From Silene latifolia (Eukaryota; Streptophyta; Magnoliopsida; Caryophyllales; Caryophyllaceae), in NCBI RefSeq assembly GCF_048544455.1, contig NC_133536.1, positions 24,678,152 to 24,742,151 of the forward strand: a DNA stretch of 64,000 nucleotides, in the 5' to 3' direction. Shown in pieces: positions 24,080 to 36,200 of this stretch. Under the pieces are notes generated by a model. It searched no databases. It had not been told where the DNA came from and saw only the letters and a program-made list of their open reading frames with translations. The first letter of the stretch is position 1; each line of letters begins with the position of its first letter. A program made the position numbers and the translations under genes.

Positions 24080-25015
24080 TGCATAGAAGCTAAGGTTAAG
24101 CGTAGGAGCTAAGGTTAAGACCTAAAAGATATATAAGGATTGTGCTAGGGTGTGGAAACCTAAAGGAAAACATCGACGGGAAGGAGGCCAAATATAAGTT
24201 CAACTTAAGGGGTAATCAAGGTTTGAGTGTAGGAACTCTAAGGAAGTTATGATCCTAAAGGAATATGATCCTAAAAGGAAAAGGTGATCCTAAAGGAATA
24301 TGATCCTAAAAGGTATAAGGTGATCCTAAGGAATATGATCCTAAGGGTAGAAGTGTATGAACTCTAGGGAGTTTGGGAACTTAAAAGAAGCTAGGTGTGC
24401 GAACCTGGGTATATGAACCTAAAAGGAAAGGCTGGTATGGGAACTTAAAGGCTTATGAACCTAAAGGAATTGGGATCCTAAGGTTAAGTTTAGGAACTGC
24501 TGGGTTACTAATTCTTGTTTTAAACGCGTGCGCTTAAGCTTTCTGAGGTATGAGAACTCTAAAAGGATTTTATGGGTTTATGAACCTAAGGATGTTGGTG
24601 TGGGAGCTTAAAGGCTTATGAACCTATGGGAAGCCATTTTGGGATCTAAGAATCTAGGGGTCACAAGGATTCTGAAGAAACTTCTTAACACTTCCGAAGG
24701 CTAACTCTGAAGGCTATCTCTCACTAAAGGAAAGGTCAAGGACAACTCTCTCTAAAGGACCGAAAGGGGACTTAACTGAAAAGGAGTTATCTGAAGGTTA
24801 CTGAAAGGATTATCCTGAAGTGTCTGAAGAAATAAAGGATTATCTGAAGGGAGGAAGGCTCAAGGAAGGATTATCCCAAAGGTTATCTAAAGGGTTGTCT
24901 GAAGGATATGAAGGTAAGTTTCTGAAAGATCTGAAGGGTTTATCCTAAAAAGGGTTACCTGAAAGATATGAGGGTTTATCTTGAAAAGGGTTACCTAAAG
25001 GGATGAAGGATCACC
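24080..25015. repeat. Degenerate short-repeat block (CCTAAAGG, GATCCTAA, CTGAAGG)
   Basis: Hundreds of bases are built from variants of an 8-16 bp word. GATCCTAAAGGAATAT-type units occur around 24250-24345, GAACCTAAAGG around 24360-24640, and TCTGAAGGTTATC around 24700-25010. It looks like slippage-derived expansion of a short purine-rich word. Confidence 0.8.
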
Positions 25016-25022
25016 TGGGGGT

Positions 25023-25290
25023 ATCTGCCTGTCTTTGTCCTCAAGCAAATTCTCACTGGGGAATAAAACGATGATTTTGAGGAATCTGCATGTTTCTGTC
25101 CTCAAGCAAACTCTCGTTGGGTGATTACTCTAGGGAATCTGCATGTTTCTGTCCTCAAGCAAACTCTCGTTGGGTGATTACTTTAGGGAATCTGCATGTT
25201 TCTGTCCTCAAGCAAACTCTCGTTGGGTGATTACTCTAAGGAATCTGCATGTTTCTGTCCTCAAGCAAACTCTCGTTAGGGAATAAATCT
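25023..25290. repeat. 53-bp tandem repeat, about 4-5 copies
   Basis: Units start with GAATCTGCATGTTTCTGTCC at 25082, 25135, 25188 and 25241, an exact 53-bp period. A diverged unit precedes them (about 25023) and a partial one follows. Neighbouring full units differ by only one or two bases. Confidence 0.95.
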
Positions 25291-26169
25291 TGGGAACTGA
25301 TCTCCATGTCTCGAAAGGGAATGTCTATCCGTGTACTCTCGTTGGGGGAACAGAGTAGAGGTGTGTCGAAACACCTGTCAAAGAGTATTCGCTCGTTCTG
25401 GCAAGCGAGGTCTTGATAAAGTACTGCTTCTGATACTTACCTACATGGTTAGTAGCCACACAAGAATGCAATCTAATATATGCACGTAAACAATTATCAC
25501 ATGGACCTCGAATGAGGGAACACATAGGCTTTGCAAAAGTCGTTTCTTTCTAAAAGTCGTTTAAAACTTGTTCAAAGAAGTTTGTCGTTTGTAATGCGTT
25601 ATGCATATTCAATGGGCTTTAGACACGTGACTGACGCGACGTAGACCTTATGCGGACGTGAAAATATAGACTTAGCTTGGAGTGACGCGACACAGGGATG
25701 ACTCTGACAGACTTTGTTTAAGTATGCGCAACCCCTAGCCAAATGTGGGTGATAACGCGTATCAATTCCAAAGGTAGAAGAATTGCAAGAATGATGAAGG
25801 CATATAAAGGCAAGGCATGAGCCATGGATCATCTGTCTACTAGGACTTCTTTCACCACCGTTTGCTGTAAAAGAGACCCCTCTTGAGGCACGATGACTTG
25901 GAGAATTGATCTAAGATCTTTGTCATTGTCCAGACCGAGTACTAGCTAGACTTAAATGAGATAGGAATAAAGGAAGGGTGGAATCTCGGAAGAGAAGCCC
26001 CCAGGGTGAGAAGATGGCTCTGGAATTTGGTAAAAAGGAGGCTGGGCGACAATAAGGAGCCCCCGGTATAGAGGTGTTGGTTGTGGAAGGGATGTTAATT
26101 GAGGTTGGAAGGTTGAAATAGAGATTGAAAGTTGATGGTTGAGGTTGAAAGATAGGATGGTTGTGTCCT

Positions 26170-26340
26170 TGGGGACTGCCTACGTATTCACGTGAAGTGA
26201 AATCAAACCAGATCGTAGTTCTGAGGTTTGGTTAATTTTATTTGGGTGTTGTGGTTGTATCCTTCTTTGGTAAGAAAGGACTGCCTACGTATCCACCTGA
26301 GTAGGTGAAATCAAACCAGATCGTAGTTCAGGTGTGTGCC
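26170..26340. repeat. Paired CTGCCTACGTATYC...CAAACCAGATCGTAGTTC boxes
   Basis: Two diverged copies of a block of about 55 bp, 100 bp apart (26185-26240 and 26278-26332), share GACTGCCTACGTAT, GAAATCAAACCAGATCGTAG and TTC. I recall similar words in Tat/Ogre-type elements of other plants. Confidence 0.7.
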
Positions 26341-27747
26341 TAAGCTATGTTGTTAGGACCTTAAAGTGCAGGGTCACAAGGGTGTATTCCTTTGGTGACT
26401 CGAGGAATTGACTTGAGATAACTCCCTCCGATCATAGACCAAAGAGGTATAATTAGGTTTGTAAAAATTTCTTTGTCATGTGAGCACACTCAAAAGTGGA
26501 CCCTAAGGATGGATATGGGTATGTCCCGTTCTAGGTAGCAAAGTATTTGAAGATTCCGTGTATGGGTCAAGGTGAAACTGGATTGGATGTTTGGAATGTG
26601 GAGCTCGGTAATAAGAGGCTTTGATGAACAAATCTCTGGAGCTTGATTTTGTGGTGTTAAGGCTTTATGGGGTTATGGCTTGTAATGTGGCTTGGAAATG
26701 GAGTCTCTTGGCTTGATGTAGCATGAGCACATAAAGGTAGGTTAAAATGACGTGGGTTCAAGTTTCCATTTCTTGGCCCTAAAGGATAGGTATACTTGAC
26801 GAGCTCGAGAGGATTCTCAAAATTCCTAACTATCTCCCTGTAAACGGTCTCGAGAAGGACTTAGGGTGTGTAATGTGTAAAAGGCTTAGTGAGGTGCTAG
26901 CCGACCATCTTGATTGATGTCTTGATTCTACCTAGACTTCAGCAGTATTCTGTATAGCATTTGATTCCAAGCTTGTTCTTGATTCAGATTTGGATTCTTG
27001 GTCTAGGGTATATCTTGGATTTCTGCTCAGATTTTTTGATCAAGTTTTGAAGGGTAACGTTGTCTTTGGATATTGACTTGACTTGCTTGATTGAGCCTTC
27101 TTCTTTTGTCTCTTTTGTCTTGGGCTATAGGCATAACTACGGCTTCGGATATTGATCTTGGGTATTTCTCTTGATTGAGCCTTTGTCTTTGATCGTGGCT
27201 CGTATCATCTTGGATTTGATTGCTACCATGGATTTGGGTTAGGCTAGAGCCTTTGGTGTAAAATAGGGTTGGTCTTTTAGTAACACGGGTTGTTTATTGT
27301 GGGGAATGGGCTTGCCTTCCGTCATGGATTGTCAACAAGGGAGATGGTCTGGATTCGTCCTAGAATCTCTTGAGATAGGCTCGTCCTAAACTGGGGTATA
27401 TTGTGGTTTCTATTGCCAGACATGGAATAGGTAAGAAAAGAACACGGAGTTTCAGGTCCACTACAACTTTGAACGGAACATCATATAAGTGCACTCACAT
27501 CGACTGTCATGTGTTGTTGTTGTCATTTTAAAAAAAAATGTCTCAAACCAATTCTTGTTGTCACAGGAAAAGGGTAGAAGAAGAGATATGATAGAATATG
27601 TGGATTGAAAAGTGTGCTTTTATTGAAATGGATAATAAATGTATTTAACATAGATATGAGAAGACACGTGACTCATGGGACAGCCCCCAGGTTGTCACTA
27701 GGAATGAAAATGGAGAAAGATACTAGAACAAATATGAGATAGAAAGC

Positions 27748-29124
27748 CTAAGACTGGGAATCGGACCCGGACTTTGACCCGATCTTAGACCTAGACTCGT
27801 AATCATCGGCCCATGCTTGAACATTTTCCCTTCCAGCAACTGGCTTCGGCATCTGACTTTGAGCATTCACCCATTTGAGCACCTCATCTTCGTCATTGGG
27901 AACATTGAAAGGGTAATAGTCAAGAAAAGTTTCTTGATAAGTGGTATATCCATGAGGATTGCCTAACCTGCCATGTGAGTTAAGGGTCGAGAGGGACAAT
28001 TCCCCGCTTTCGATCATATTCTGAATGTCGTTTTTTAATTTGTAACATTTCTCTGTATCATGCCCTTTGCCTCTATGGTATTTGCAGTAGGCATTCCCAT
28101 CCCAAAACTTGGATTTCTTCTCCAGGTTAGGCGTAGGTCCTATAGGCTTCAACATTCGTCGCTCCATGAGTCTCTGAAGGGCATCGGTGTATGTAATACC
28201 AATGTTGGTAAATTTCCTAGGAGGTGTGCCCTTATTTTCGGAAGCCTTTGTAAATGACCCCGAAGGCTCCATGAGGTTACTTTTGTTGATTTTGATTCCT
28301 GGATGAGGAGAACTAGGAATAGATTGCTCGCTTTTTGCTTTCTCCTTAAGACTGTCAAGTTGAGGGTTTGTCTGGACACTTTTCATTTTGAGAGGTTGGG
28401 CATCAAGCTTCTTACTCATTTCAGCAAACTGTTTCTCCATGTTGGAAAGTCGGAAGTTTAGATTATCAATGGCTCCTTCTATTTTGGAGAATTTATTGTT
28501 GAAGGTAATGGAAAGCATGAGCATTCCATTTTGGATATCTTCGTCTTCGAGGACATTGATTTCTTTATCATCATGATGATTGAGGAGATGAGAACAATCT
28601 AGAGATGGTTCTTCATCATGCTTAATGATATTAGACCCAAGAGGGTCGATTTTCTTGGATTTTCCGACAGAAGGTGGCTTAGAAAGCTTGCCCACTTCGA
28701 TCATATCTTGGATGGTGTGTTTCAAGAGAAAACACTCTTCAATATCATGGCCTCTACCTTGGTGATATAAGCAGTATTTGTTGCCCTTCCAGAGGTTCAC
28801 CTGTTTCTCTAAAGGTGGATCCGGAGTTGGCCCTATTGGATGTAGCTTGCCTTGGGCAGAGAGTCTCTTCAAAGCATCGGCATAAGACATGCCTAAATTG
28901 GTAAGCACCCTTTGATGCCTCCCAGGTTTCCTTTCAGCTGTTTTCGGCTTTCTAGGACGATGGTTATTGCAAGAGGTAAGCTTTGGATGACCTAGACTAG
29001 AGGTTTCCCTAGTTGGCATGTTCTTTTCCACCATTCCATTCTCAAGGGTGAGGACGCGAATGCTCAAATTTTCTACTGTAGCTTGAACTCCTAGGACCAT
29101 GGCATAAACGTCTTGGAGAGACAC
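27748..29124 (-). CDS. Gag-like ORF with two zinc-knuckle modules (Tat-like element)
   Basis: This is an open frame of 458 codons. An N-terminal helical segment (residues 1-35) leads into a module with LTNLGMSYADALKRL, HPIGPTPDPPLEK and a knuckle C118-x2-H-x4-H-x4-C131. A linker with a helical segment (about 190-240) leads to a second module FTNIGITYTDALQRL, KPIGPTP and knuckle C347-x2-H-x4-H-x4-C360. The C-terminus is acidic then Ser/Lys-rich. The C-x2-H-x4-H-x4-C pattern is that of the C-terminal part of Tat/Ogre gag proteins, which bind genomic RNA in the particle. The large capsid part found in complete gags is not evident. It lies 1.3 kb downstream of the 5' LTR, a normal place for gag. 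Nucleic-acid binding is inferred. Confidence 0.75.
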   Translation of the reverse strand: MSLQDVYAMVLGVQATVENLSIRVLTLENGMVEKNMPTRETSSLGHPKLTSCNNHRPRKPKTAERKPGRHQRVLTNLGMSYADALKRLSAQGKLHPIGPTPDPPLEKQVNLWKGNKYCLYHQGRGHDIEECFLLKHTIQDMIEVGKLSKPPSVGKSKKIDPLGSNIIKHDEEPSLDCSHLLNHHDDKEINVLEDEDIQNGMLMLSITFNNKFSKIEGAIDNLNFRLSNMEKQFAEMSKKLDAQPLKMKSVQTNPQLDSLKEKAKSEQSIPSSPHPGIKINKSNLMEPSGSFTKASENKGTPPRKFTNIGITYTDALQRLMERRMLKPIGPTPNLEKKSKFWDGNAYCKYHRGKGHDTEKCYKLKNDIQNMIESGELSLSTLNSHGRLGNPHGYTTYQETFLDYYPFNVPNDEDEVLKWVNAQSQMPKPVAGRENVQAWADDYESRSKIGSKSGSDSQS

Positions 29125-30428
29125 GGTGATTGTGGCTTGATCTGCCTCGTGACCTTGCTGACTGACGAAACTTGCTGGATTCCTACTCGACAGAAATGAC
29201 GCGCATTACAACTCGATTCGACATGGGATCACGCATACTAAGGCAACAAACAAAGGAAGGGATAAGATGAAAAATCTAGACTTGACTTGTGAATTCGTGA
29301 AATGTCGTGAGCGACTTCTCGTGTTTGGACTCACGGTGCTTGACTTTTAATTTTAGACTTGAGTGTTGACTTTGACTAAGTGATCCTTATATGATTGACC
29401 TTATTGACGGGATTGATGACACATGTTGATTCTAAGACGTGTGTTGTTTAAGACAGACTTGACTCGAGGTTCGGGTATGTGTGTCCCGAACGTGTCATTA
29501 GGAGAATTCAAGAGACCGATATGGGAATGACTCGATGTGTGAGTCGAGGTGTGAGAATGTTTAGATCCTAACTGAATTGGGATAGGGGGTCCAAAATGAC
29601 GGCGTGACGCCTTAGGACTTGACTTGAATTTTGAAAAGACCCAAAATGTAAAGGAAGACGGGTTTATGACTCGACAGAGTTCCGACTAGGACATAGTCGG
29701 TTCGAACTTTGACTCTAACTTAGCCCAATTGAATTTACATATTTACATTTACATGTTGGAAAATATTTTGGTTTTTTTTGTTTTTAAAAAACGTTTTTTT
29801 TTTGTTTTTTTTTTTGGATTTTTTTTTTGTTGTTTTGAAATGGGTTTTAGGCCCGAAGTTTGACTCGACATATGGACAGAGTTTAGGCTTATTTTGCGCT
29901 ATTTTGGACCATGTTTCGAAATTTTTACATTTTAAAAGGGATTTTGATTTTACAAAAATCGTCATGATTGCGTTTAGAAATGGTGATCACATATGGTACG
30001 AACATTTATACAGGCATTATAACGGGATGCTGAGTGCATTTAAAAGGGTTTTGGTTTAAAGGGTGGGTTGCCATACCGAACAATCAAACCCGGGGTTTGT
30101 GGAGAGGCTCGTACCAAACAAGAGTAAGGCCGATTCCTAGTCCATTTCCTCAAGTAGTGAAAGCCCTTGATACAAACAGGAGTAAGCATCATGGTATGGT
30201 TGACGTCAATCGTTATCCATCCTTAGGCCCAAATAAGAATTAGGACCGTTTAGACGGGACGATTGGTCGAATGGGTTAGGTTGGGCCTAGGAAGGCCGAA
30301 TGAAACGATCTAGGAAGACCGAGTTATGAAAACCGACAATTGTCTTATACAAACTATTTCCTAACCTTGTTCAAGTTTCACCCTTTTGGCTACACGTAAG
30401 TGTATTATCCCCAGCGGAGTCGCCAAAC
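29125..30428 (-). other. 5' leader of the Tat-like element with primer binding site
   Basis: The primer binding site is at 30408-30425, 3 bp from the LTR edge. A T-rich low-complexity patch (29765-29835 on +) lies in the middle. Long leaders are usual in Tat/Ogre elements. No coding signal is seen; short frames here (for example 29778-30059) have no recognisable features. Confidence 0.7.
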
Positions 30429-33006
30429 TGTGGACAATGGGCCACGGGGGCGCTTGGGAAACAAGCGTTTGCATTTGTGGAGTCGCCACCAATTTTTATG
30501 GGAAATTGGAACCGTTCGAATACCTCGTGTCATGTCAAGACATAAAGTAGTGACATGAACACCAAGAACTCGTTACCCTTAGCATTCTATGTCTAGAATG
30601 ACTCTCGTGGATGCCAATGAACACGGATGTTCACAGAGATCTGGAGTAAGGGGTGAGGGTACGTATTAGGAAGCTCTTTTGATCGAACACTTAATCCCGC
30701 CCGCCTCGATAGCGGCCTCTAGTAATGATTAGGGACATCATCTATACTCGATATATCGTCGATTATATGCATGCAATGCAACATCCAACGTTTTAATCCT
30801 AGCATGTGAGAATATTAAACTAAGTCGGTTAACACGTAATTTAACATACAATAAATGTCAAAGTAGGGATTTAGGGTCAATTAAGTGTGAAGGCATACAA
30901 ACAATGTGATAAAAGAAATACAATGATACAATAATGAAGATTACAATAATTACATTGGGTTAATGATTTATGTCGAAAATACATTTAAAACGGATAATTT
31001 GAGAAAAAGGAATAAAAGAAAGAATTAACGAACAGACCAGTAGGCAATAATACGATTAATAGTTAATTAAATGTAGACTAATAAACTAGGTCAAGGCAGA
31101 ACGGAATTTCAGAGACAGAAATCAACCTGGAACAGGCGCAGCAGGACTGCGCCCTTTGGAAGAGGCGCAGCAGTTGCTGCGTCTGTTCCAAGGGTGAGTT
31201 CTGGCTGTGAAGCCGGAACTGCAAATCGTTAATGTAAATTGGTGATTTTAAGGATTGATTACGATATATAACTCGGATGGAAGTGATTTAATAGGTTATT
31301 TACATGTGATTAATGGTCATAAAAGCAATAAACATGGATGAAACGAATGTGGATGAATTAATATTTACAAGATTAAAAGAGGATTATTAACAAATTAACA
31401 AATTAAACTAATTAGGCTAAATATGATGGATCAATGACGAATATATGATGGTGACGATAAATAACAGATGCAAATATGTCAATGATGAATTCCAGAGACT
31501 CAATATTGATGAATTGAATCTCTAAAACCCGAATTGATTTTAATGACGAAAACCCGCAAATATGAGTTACTTGGGATTTAAGTCGGATTTAATGATGAAT
31601 TATACGTATTAATGATGATAAATAACATACATGTGAGATGATTATGTTAATATACCAAAGAATTAAAGAAAACAAACGAAAACGAATAAAGAGGACGAAT
31701 TACAGAGGATTTAAGGAAGAAGAAAGGAAGCAGGAACTGCGGCAGCCTCACGAAGAGGCGCATCAGGTACTGCGCTCCTTCGAAGAGGCGCAGCAGTTGC
31801 TGCGTCCTTTCTCGACGGTTTGTCTTCTGGAAATCCGTAAAAAAGGGTTTTAAAGGAAGGGTTTATAAATCGGTTTTAAGAGGTGTTTTCGACATAAACC
31901 TTACATTAATGATACAAAAAAGGTAAATAACAATAATAAAAGAGAGATTTACACCCTCAGACTTACATGTTTTACGAAACGAGATGAACTAAGTTTACGA
32001 TTAGTGGTGCTCGACTCGAATGTAACGAAAGTGCCCTCGTAAGAGGAACTAAAACAGATTGATTAAAGTTGATTATGGTGGAGTTGGTCAAATTGGTCGG
32101 TCATGCAAAACGACGCTGGTACTCAGAAGGATCCGAGCTTACGTGGTCGAATGTTCAAGCACGTAGACGCCAAAAAGTAAGAACGTGGTCTAGAATGCAA
32201 AGGGAGAAGAGAAGGGCGGACACTCGCGTGAGAAATATGAGGAGCGAAGGCTCCTATTTATACTAATCACTTGAAGGAATTATGGTAAGAGTAGGATACG
32301 GAAGGAAAGATCCGGAAATAACCGACTTAGGTTAAAACACGGAAACTTGGACAAAAAGAAAGCCCTGGAAAAAGGCGCAGCAGGTGCTGCGTCCCTTAGA
32401 AGAGGCGCAGCACTTGCTGCGTCCTTTCCTCAGCGGGTTCCTCCTGCGCAAGAAAGCGCGTTTGACAGTCTGTCGTATTTTAGGCATAACTTTCTCTACA
32501 AGACTCGGAATAAGGTGATTTCGGTGGCGTTGGAAAGCTAAGAAAGAGATCTAGAACTTTCTGTGAAATAGGCCTGACCCAACAAAGTGGTTATCACCTC
32601 GTAAAATGGGCCTAAAGGTCGGGTTGTCATTTTAGCTAAATGAAATGCACATTTTGTAATGTAAACTTTTAGTTTAGCCTAATGAAGTGACATGAGACTC
32701 AAAATGAGATATAATCTCAACATTTTATGACATCCTAACCTTAGGTAGACAAGCACATTGCTTTGACTCGGGATTTGACGGTTTTAGGAAATGAAGACGG
32801 TTTTTTGACCCGGACTCCAAATGTACTCTAATTACTACCAAAACGACCGTAATGACACCTAGATGACACCCATGAGGTAGACACAAGTGTTTGAGCGATC
32901 ACTTGACGATAAACTTACGAACTGTCATAAATCGTTCCGCGTACCAAACATGCGGCCCAATCATCACCGGGTGGTTTGCGGGAGGTGTAGAAACGAGGTG
33001 TCTACA
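30429..33006 (-). repeat. 5' LTR of the Tat-like element
   Basis: This is the direct repeat of 21240-23820. The module, dyads and TATA are at about 32255-32560. The patch at 31700-31810 differs from the 3' LTR far more than the flanking sequence does. Confidence 0.95.
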
Positions 33007-33246
33007 GATTGATGCGCATGGGATAGCTGGGTTGAGTCATCACGAGCTGTTTTAGAAGCCTTCCTCCGTGTCGAACGTTGTTCTTTTATCAGTTTCGGTT
33101 TTGGTTGTATCGCTTTAAACTTTATTATTACTAAAGTATGTTTCATCATTGTCTATTTGATTATCATTGCCTCGGGTAACCGACATGGTGACGTTCTCAT
33201 ACATTAAGTGGTCCTGGTAAGGCACTTGGAATATGGGGGTGTCACA

Positions 33247-36200
33247 AAGTGGTATCAGAGCGACGATCTTGAAACCTGTAACCAATAAACCTAATGAACG
33301 TAGGGAGTCAAACTAAAATGAACCCGGGTAGGAGTTGTAGGAGCTAATGCAAAGACTTGGGAGACGTCCTAAAGTCGTGAACTCGCCCTACAATTTTGAA
33401 CCGGTCACTATGGGGTGTCATGGGATCGTTATGTGTGTTTACTAATGTTCTATTGCGTATGTTTGATGATGTATTGTATAGAAATGTTGGAAAATGATTG
33501 TGGTGAATGTGATAAATGATAAAGTGTTGTGAATAAGTATGTTGCATGATAGTTGGTTTACAATGTTGTTTGGAATTGATGGGAAAGTATATGAGAATGA
33601 TGAATGATTTGGTGCAAAAAGAGGAGTAGTTCATATATGAGAATATGTGATGGATAATGATGTCGAAGGATGGATGGTTTATAATGTGGCATAATAGTAG
33701 TATGTAAATAGGAATTTTGTGTCGTATACGTATATTTTGTTTGCGTAAAGATGTATAACAAATTTATGTACTTGTCCACTATTGTTTATACATATATGTT
33801 GTATGAAGTGTGTAGTTGTAATGGATGAATTGGCTGGAAAAGATTAAGTAAGTAATTGCATAAGAATATGAAATTCAGGTGTGGAACATGTTTATGTGGG
33901 TAGTGGATTTTAATGTTGCTATGTTAGTAATATGTGAATGGGGAATTTGATGTTGTATGTTATGCTATTATTTTTGCGTAAAGTTATAGAATAAGAGTAT
34001 ATGAGTCATACATGATTGACAAGTTAAATAATATATGTACATGATGGATGTTGTTTCTTGGCTTTTGAAAATAGTAACATGTGATTAGGAATACTGGTTT
34101 TATGAGTATTGAGTTGTTTTTGTTTACCTTGTTGTTTAGGTTGTTTGGAAGTAAAAATCAAGTAGTTGTGTTTTTCGATTATAGAGAGGTTATCTTTAAA
34201 CTGTTATAACTTGAGATGTATATATGATTTTGATGTCATTCCAATTGGAGGTGATATCTTGTTCTGTTACGATTCTAACGATAGGTCACACGCTCAAAAA
34301 GACCAGGAAACGAGTGAGTTATGACCGTTTTATGAAAATTGGACAGTGCTGAGAAATGCGTGGGGTACTCGATCGAGTGGCCCTCACTCGATCGAGTGCA
34401 CCTCTTGTTACTCGATCGAGTAGCCTTGGTAATTTGTTTTACGTGCCTCTGACCTTCACCTACTCGATCGAGTAAGTCACTCACTCGATCGAGTGGCCTG
34501 TACTCGATCTAATGACCCCTGTTTTGGGTCATATGCTTATCTTTTGACTTCGTTGCATATTATGTTTAATTTAAAGGTGTTCTTTTGCTTCCTCGTGTAT
34601 TGTTTTATGTATGTGTTGATCCTGATGCGTAAGTTACCTAATCTTGTGATGTAAGGAGTGCCATCTATGATGAGTATGAGTTCGGTGAGGAGGACATGAG
34701 TTATATTTGGTTGTGATAGATAGTGGAAAAAGAAAAGGAAGTTTGGTAAGGAAGTTTGGGGGCTTATTGAGGCATGGGGCATGTTTGGTGGGACGAGAAG
34801 AGTGATATGATTGTGTGTGGAGTAATGTAAAGGTAAGTGTATATGGGCAAGGGATGATGTGAGTCTAAGGAATATAAAAAGGAAAGGGTTGAAGGGAAGG
34901 ATGTGGATAATGGCAACTCGAGATGTGTAAAGAATTATGGAGGGAGATGGTTAGATTGTGTTGGGTTAAGAGTGTATGTAATGAAAGGTCGTTTTAGAGG
35001 GATTAAGAAAAGTAGTATATAGTGAAGTTAATGGAGACATGTCGCGACGTGGATTTGCAGATAGTGAGTGAGTTTGGGAATTTGTAGTGTCAAGAGGTGA
35101 AACTAATGTGCGAGTAACGGTATGAAATGAGTTTTGGGATTACATGGTCTGGACTGATTTGCGATAAGTGCGAGTAATAGCAGGATAAGAAAAGATCGAT
35201 GGTAAGAAAGATTGAGATGGTACTAATATGAAATAATGGAATTTGAGTTTTTGAGGAACGAAAGGGTAACTGGATTACTAAAGAGTTAGGTAGAAGGAAT
35301 AAGGAGTTGAACTATTAAATTGGTATTGTTAAGTGTAAAGAGAAAAGAAAGATGAAAATAAGCTGAGAAAAATATTGACCGGAGTTATGTGATATAAAAA
35401 TAAGGAATCGTCGAGATGTATGATACTATCATGAGAGTGTTAGTTATTGGTTATATAGGAGTTTCGGGACAACATGATTAGTCATGAGTATCGGGAATTA
35501 AGGAAAGTAAGAAGTCGGGTAAAGAATTTGCACGATATGAGATCTTAGTGGTGAGTTGGGTGACGATAAAATTAAGGATAGTATTGGGAAAAATGTTGAG
35601 GTAAATTTTGTTGGTGAATTTGATTTTAGTTATTGGAATGTTAACCGAAGATACGAAATGAACTGTTATATTTAAAGGTGAGTGTAAGAGGTTTGAGGTC
35701 TGAACGGTGGTAGTGTTGAGGTGTTGTCACTAGGGGTTAAGAGTGATGATAAATAGAAAAGATGGTCAATCTAAAGAGGTTGATTTGGTAGAGACCGGAT
35801 TGCTATGTATGGTTGTAAGGAAGTATAGATGTAGTCTTAGGAGGCGGTTTCTAGTAGTGAGTGTTAGTTGTATGTTTATTTATGGCAGAAAGTGTTGGTT
35901 ATGTGAATGGAAGAATGTGTATGAGGTGCATATGAGTTAAGCTCGGGCGAGAAGTAACCTTTATTTGATGGTAACTTACGTGATCAGGATTGACTAGTTG
36001 GATGTGATTATGGGCCTATGAGGTGTATAAACGTTTGTGTGAGGTTTTGACCTCACGATAAGTTGTATGGTATGATAGTTATAAAGTTGTTATCTGAATG
36101 TTCGGTAATGTATGTTGGATACGGTAAACTAATGGAATGATGTTCAAAAGTGATAGTTTGGGTGATCTGGCATGGCTAGTTATACTTGTATGCGTATTGA

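Larger units (their letters stand above)
23821..27747 (-). other. 3' internal region of the Tat-like element, noncoding and repeat-rich
   Basis: No pol domain is recognisable in any frame. The 3.9-kb stretch contains the CCTAAAGG/CTGAAGG low-complexity block (24080-25015), the 53-bp tandem array (25023-25290) and the paired CTGCCTACGTATYC boxes (26170-26340). The remainder is unique-looking sequence with only short spurious frames. Confidence 0.75.
21240..33006 (-). mobile_element. Tat/Ogre-like LTR retrotransposon with gag only (fossil)
   Basis: The element is 11.77 kb, with LTRs of 2,581 and 2,578 bp starting TGTAGACACC and ending GTCCACA on the minus strand. The target-site duplication GATTG (21235-21239 and 33007-33011) is exact. 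The primer binding site TGGCGACTCCGCTGGGGA (30408-30425) fits the tRNA-Arg type of Tat/Ogre elements. The polypurine tract is AAAGTGGGGGCTC beside 23820. Only a gag-like ORF (27748-29124) is coding; no protease, RT, RNase H or integrase is seen. LTRs look about 98% alike outside one hypervariable patch, so this is the youngest large insertion here. Confidence 0.92.
20351..33246 (+). repeat. 5' LTR of the Tekay-like element, split by the Tat-like element
   Basis: The LTR sequence is 20351-21239 plus 33012-33246, split by the nested element and its target duplication GATTG. It is shorter than the 1,429-bp partner at 37861-39289. Confidence 0.9.

Noticed and set aside
25023-25290. CRISPR-like array
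   Set aside because: The 53-bp units are contiguous tandem copies without distinct spacers, in a plant retrotransposon.
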